A stretch of 64,000 bases of DNA. Source: Bacillota bacterium (GTDB lineage: Bacteria > Bacillota > Clostridia > Lachnospirales > Lachnospiraceae). Position 1 is the stretch's first letter. Every line of letters starts with the position of its first letter. The stretch lies in the NCBI GenBank assembly GCA_023435895.1, contig JAEZLH010000024.1:116221-180220 (forward strand), given 5' to 3'. Below the pieces are notes generated by a model. It saw only the letters and a program-made list of their open reading frames with translations, searched no databases and was not told the DNA's origin. Both the position numbers and the translations under genes were made by a program. Below are positions 63,936-64,000 of this stretch, in pieces.

Positions 63936-64000
63936 GGTCAAGCCCTCGACCTATTAGTAACAATCAGCTACATACGTTACCGCACTTCCACCTTTGTCCT
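63936..64000 (-). rRNA. rrl: 23S ribosomal RNA, 3' end (partial)
   Basis: Read on the minus strand the sequence ends TACTAATAGGTCGAGGGCTT then GACC at 63936, the conserved 23S 3' terminus, preceded by GGTGGAAGTGCGGTAACGTA. Only the last 65 nt are in the window. No 5S rRNA or tRNA follows before the terminators. Confidence 0.93.

Noticed and set aside
1..64000. CRISPR arrays, intact insertion sequences, tRNA genes
   Set aside because: No regularly spaced repeats, transposase frames or tRNA-like cloverleaf sequences were seen on either strand; only a decayed integrase is present.

Overview
This window looks like the chromosome of a low-GC anaerobic Firmicute, most likely a plant-polysaccharide-fermenting clostridium of the Lachnospiraceae type. 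The basis is AT-rich DNA with strong GGAGG ribosome binding sites, T-box leaders, an NADH-dependent [FeFe] hydrogenase operon with maturase HydF, ferredoxin and hemerythrin proteins, many sugar ABC transporters with AraC and YesMN regulators, permuted GH3 and GH42 glycosidases, and a flagellar-region YvyF-like protein. No taxonomic search could be run, so this is inference from gene content.

Layout. 0.1-6.9 kb: a ChvE-MmsA-MmsB monosaccharide importer faces a divergent DeoR regulator followed by an orphan sugar-ABC ATPase; the shared intergenic region carries two promoters and two clusters of TTCGTTT-type repeats. 7-8.7 kb: CheW and an XRE regulator. 9-14.9 kb: arabinose catabolism (FGGY kinase, AraD, AraA) with an AraC-type activator. 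15-18.3 kb: an EamA exporter and an ECF sigma factor coupled to a DUF4179 membrane protein. 18.3-23.2 kb: two aminoacyl-tRNA synthetase genes, each behind its own T-box leader. proS is intact. thrS lacks a TGS domain and the four editing-site residues, and is interrupted by one in-frame TAG; a 2H-phosphoesterase-like gene follows it directly. 23.3-29.1 kb: a mosaic with a transglutaminase-like protein, a serpin pseudogene, a radical SAM protein, an AraC/GyrI regulator, a TIR-domain pseudogene and a deleted tyrosine integrase. 29.5-34 kb: the hydrogenase operon (HydC, small ferredoxin, HydB, HydA). 34.5-43.4 kb: small redox proteins, permuted GH3 with a divergent AraC regulator, serine acetyltransferase, aminotransferase, small membrane protein. 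43.5-46.1 kb: HydF with an aspartate ammonia-lyase-like gene. 46.6-55.3 kb: GH42 beta-galactosidase, ABC importer and YesM/YesN two-component system. 55.4-63.7 kb: a VWA protein, a BlaI/BlaR1-like pair, YvyF, MarR/pirin and a broken polysaccharide deacetylase. The window ends inside a minus-strand 23S rRNA gene, whose 3' end is followed by two tandem terminators and no 5S gene.

The genes serve mainly sugar uptake and fermentation: importers and glycosidases supply arabinose, galactosides and beta-glucosides, and the hydrogenase disposes of electrons as H2. Two palindromic intergenic repeat families recur at about six sites and look like miniature mobile elements.

The most unusual item is the T-box thrS locus: an editing-deficient threonyl-tRNA synthetase with one amber codon at a conserved Trp, directly followed by a possible RNA-end-processing enzyme. 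TAG is an ordinary stop elsewhere in the window, so a decaying gene or a sequencing error is more likely than recoding.
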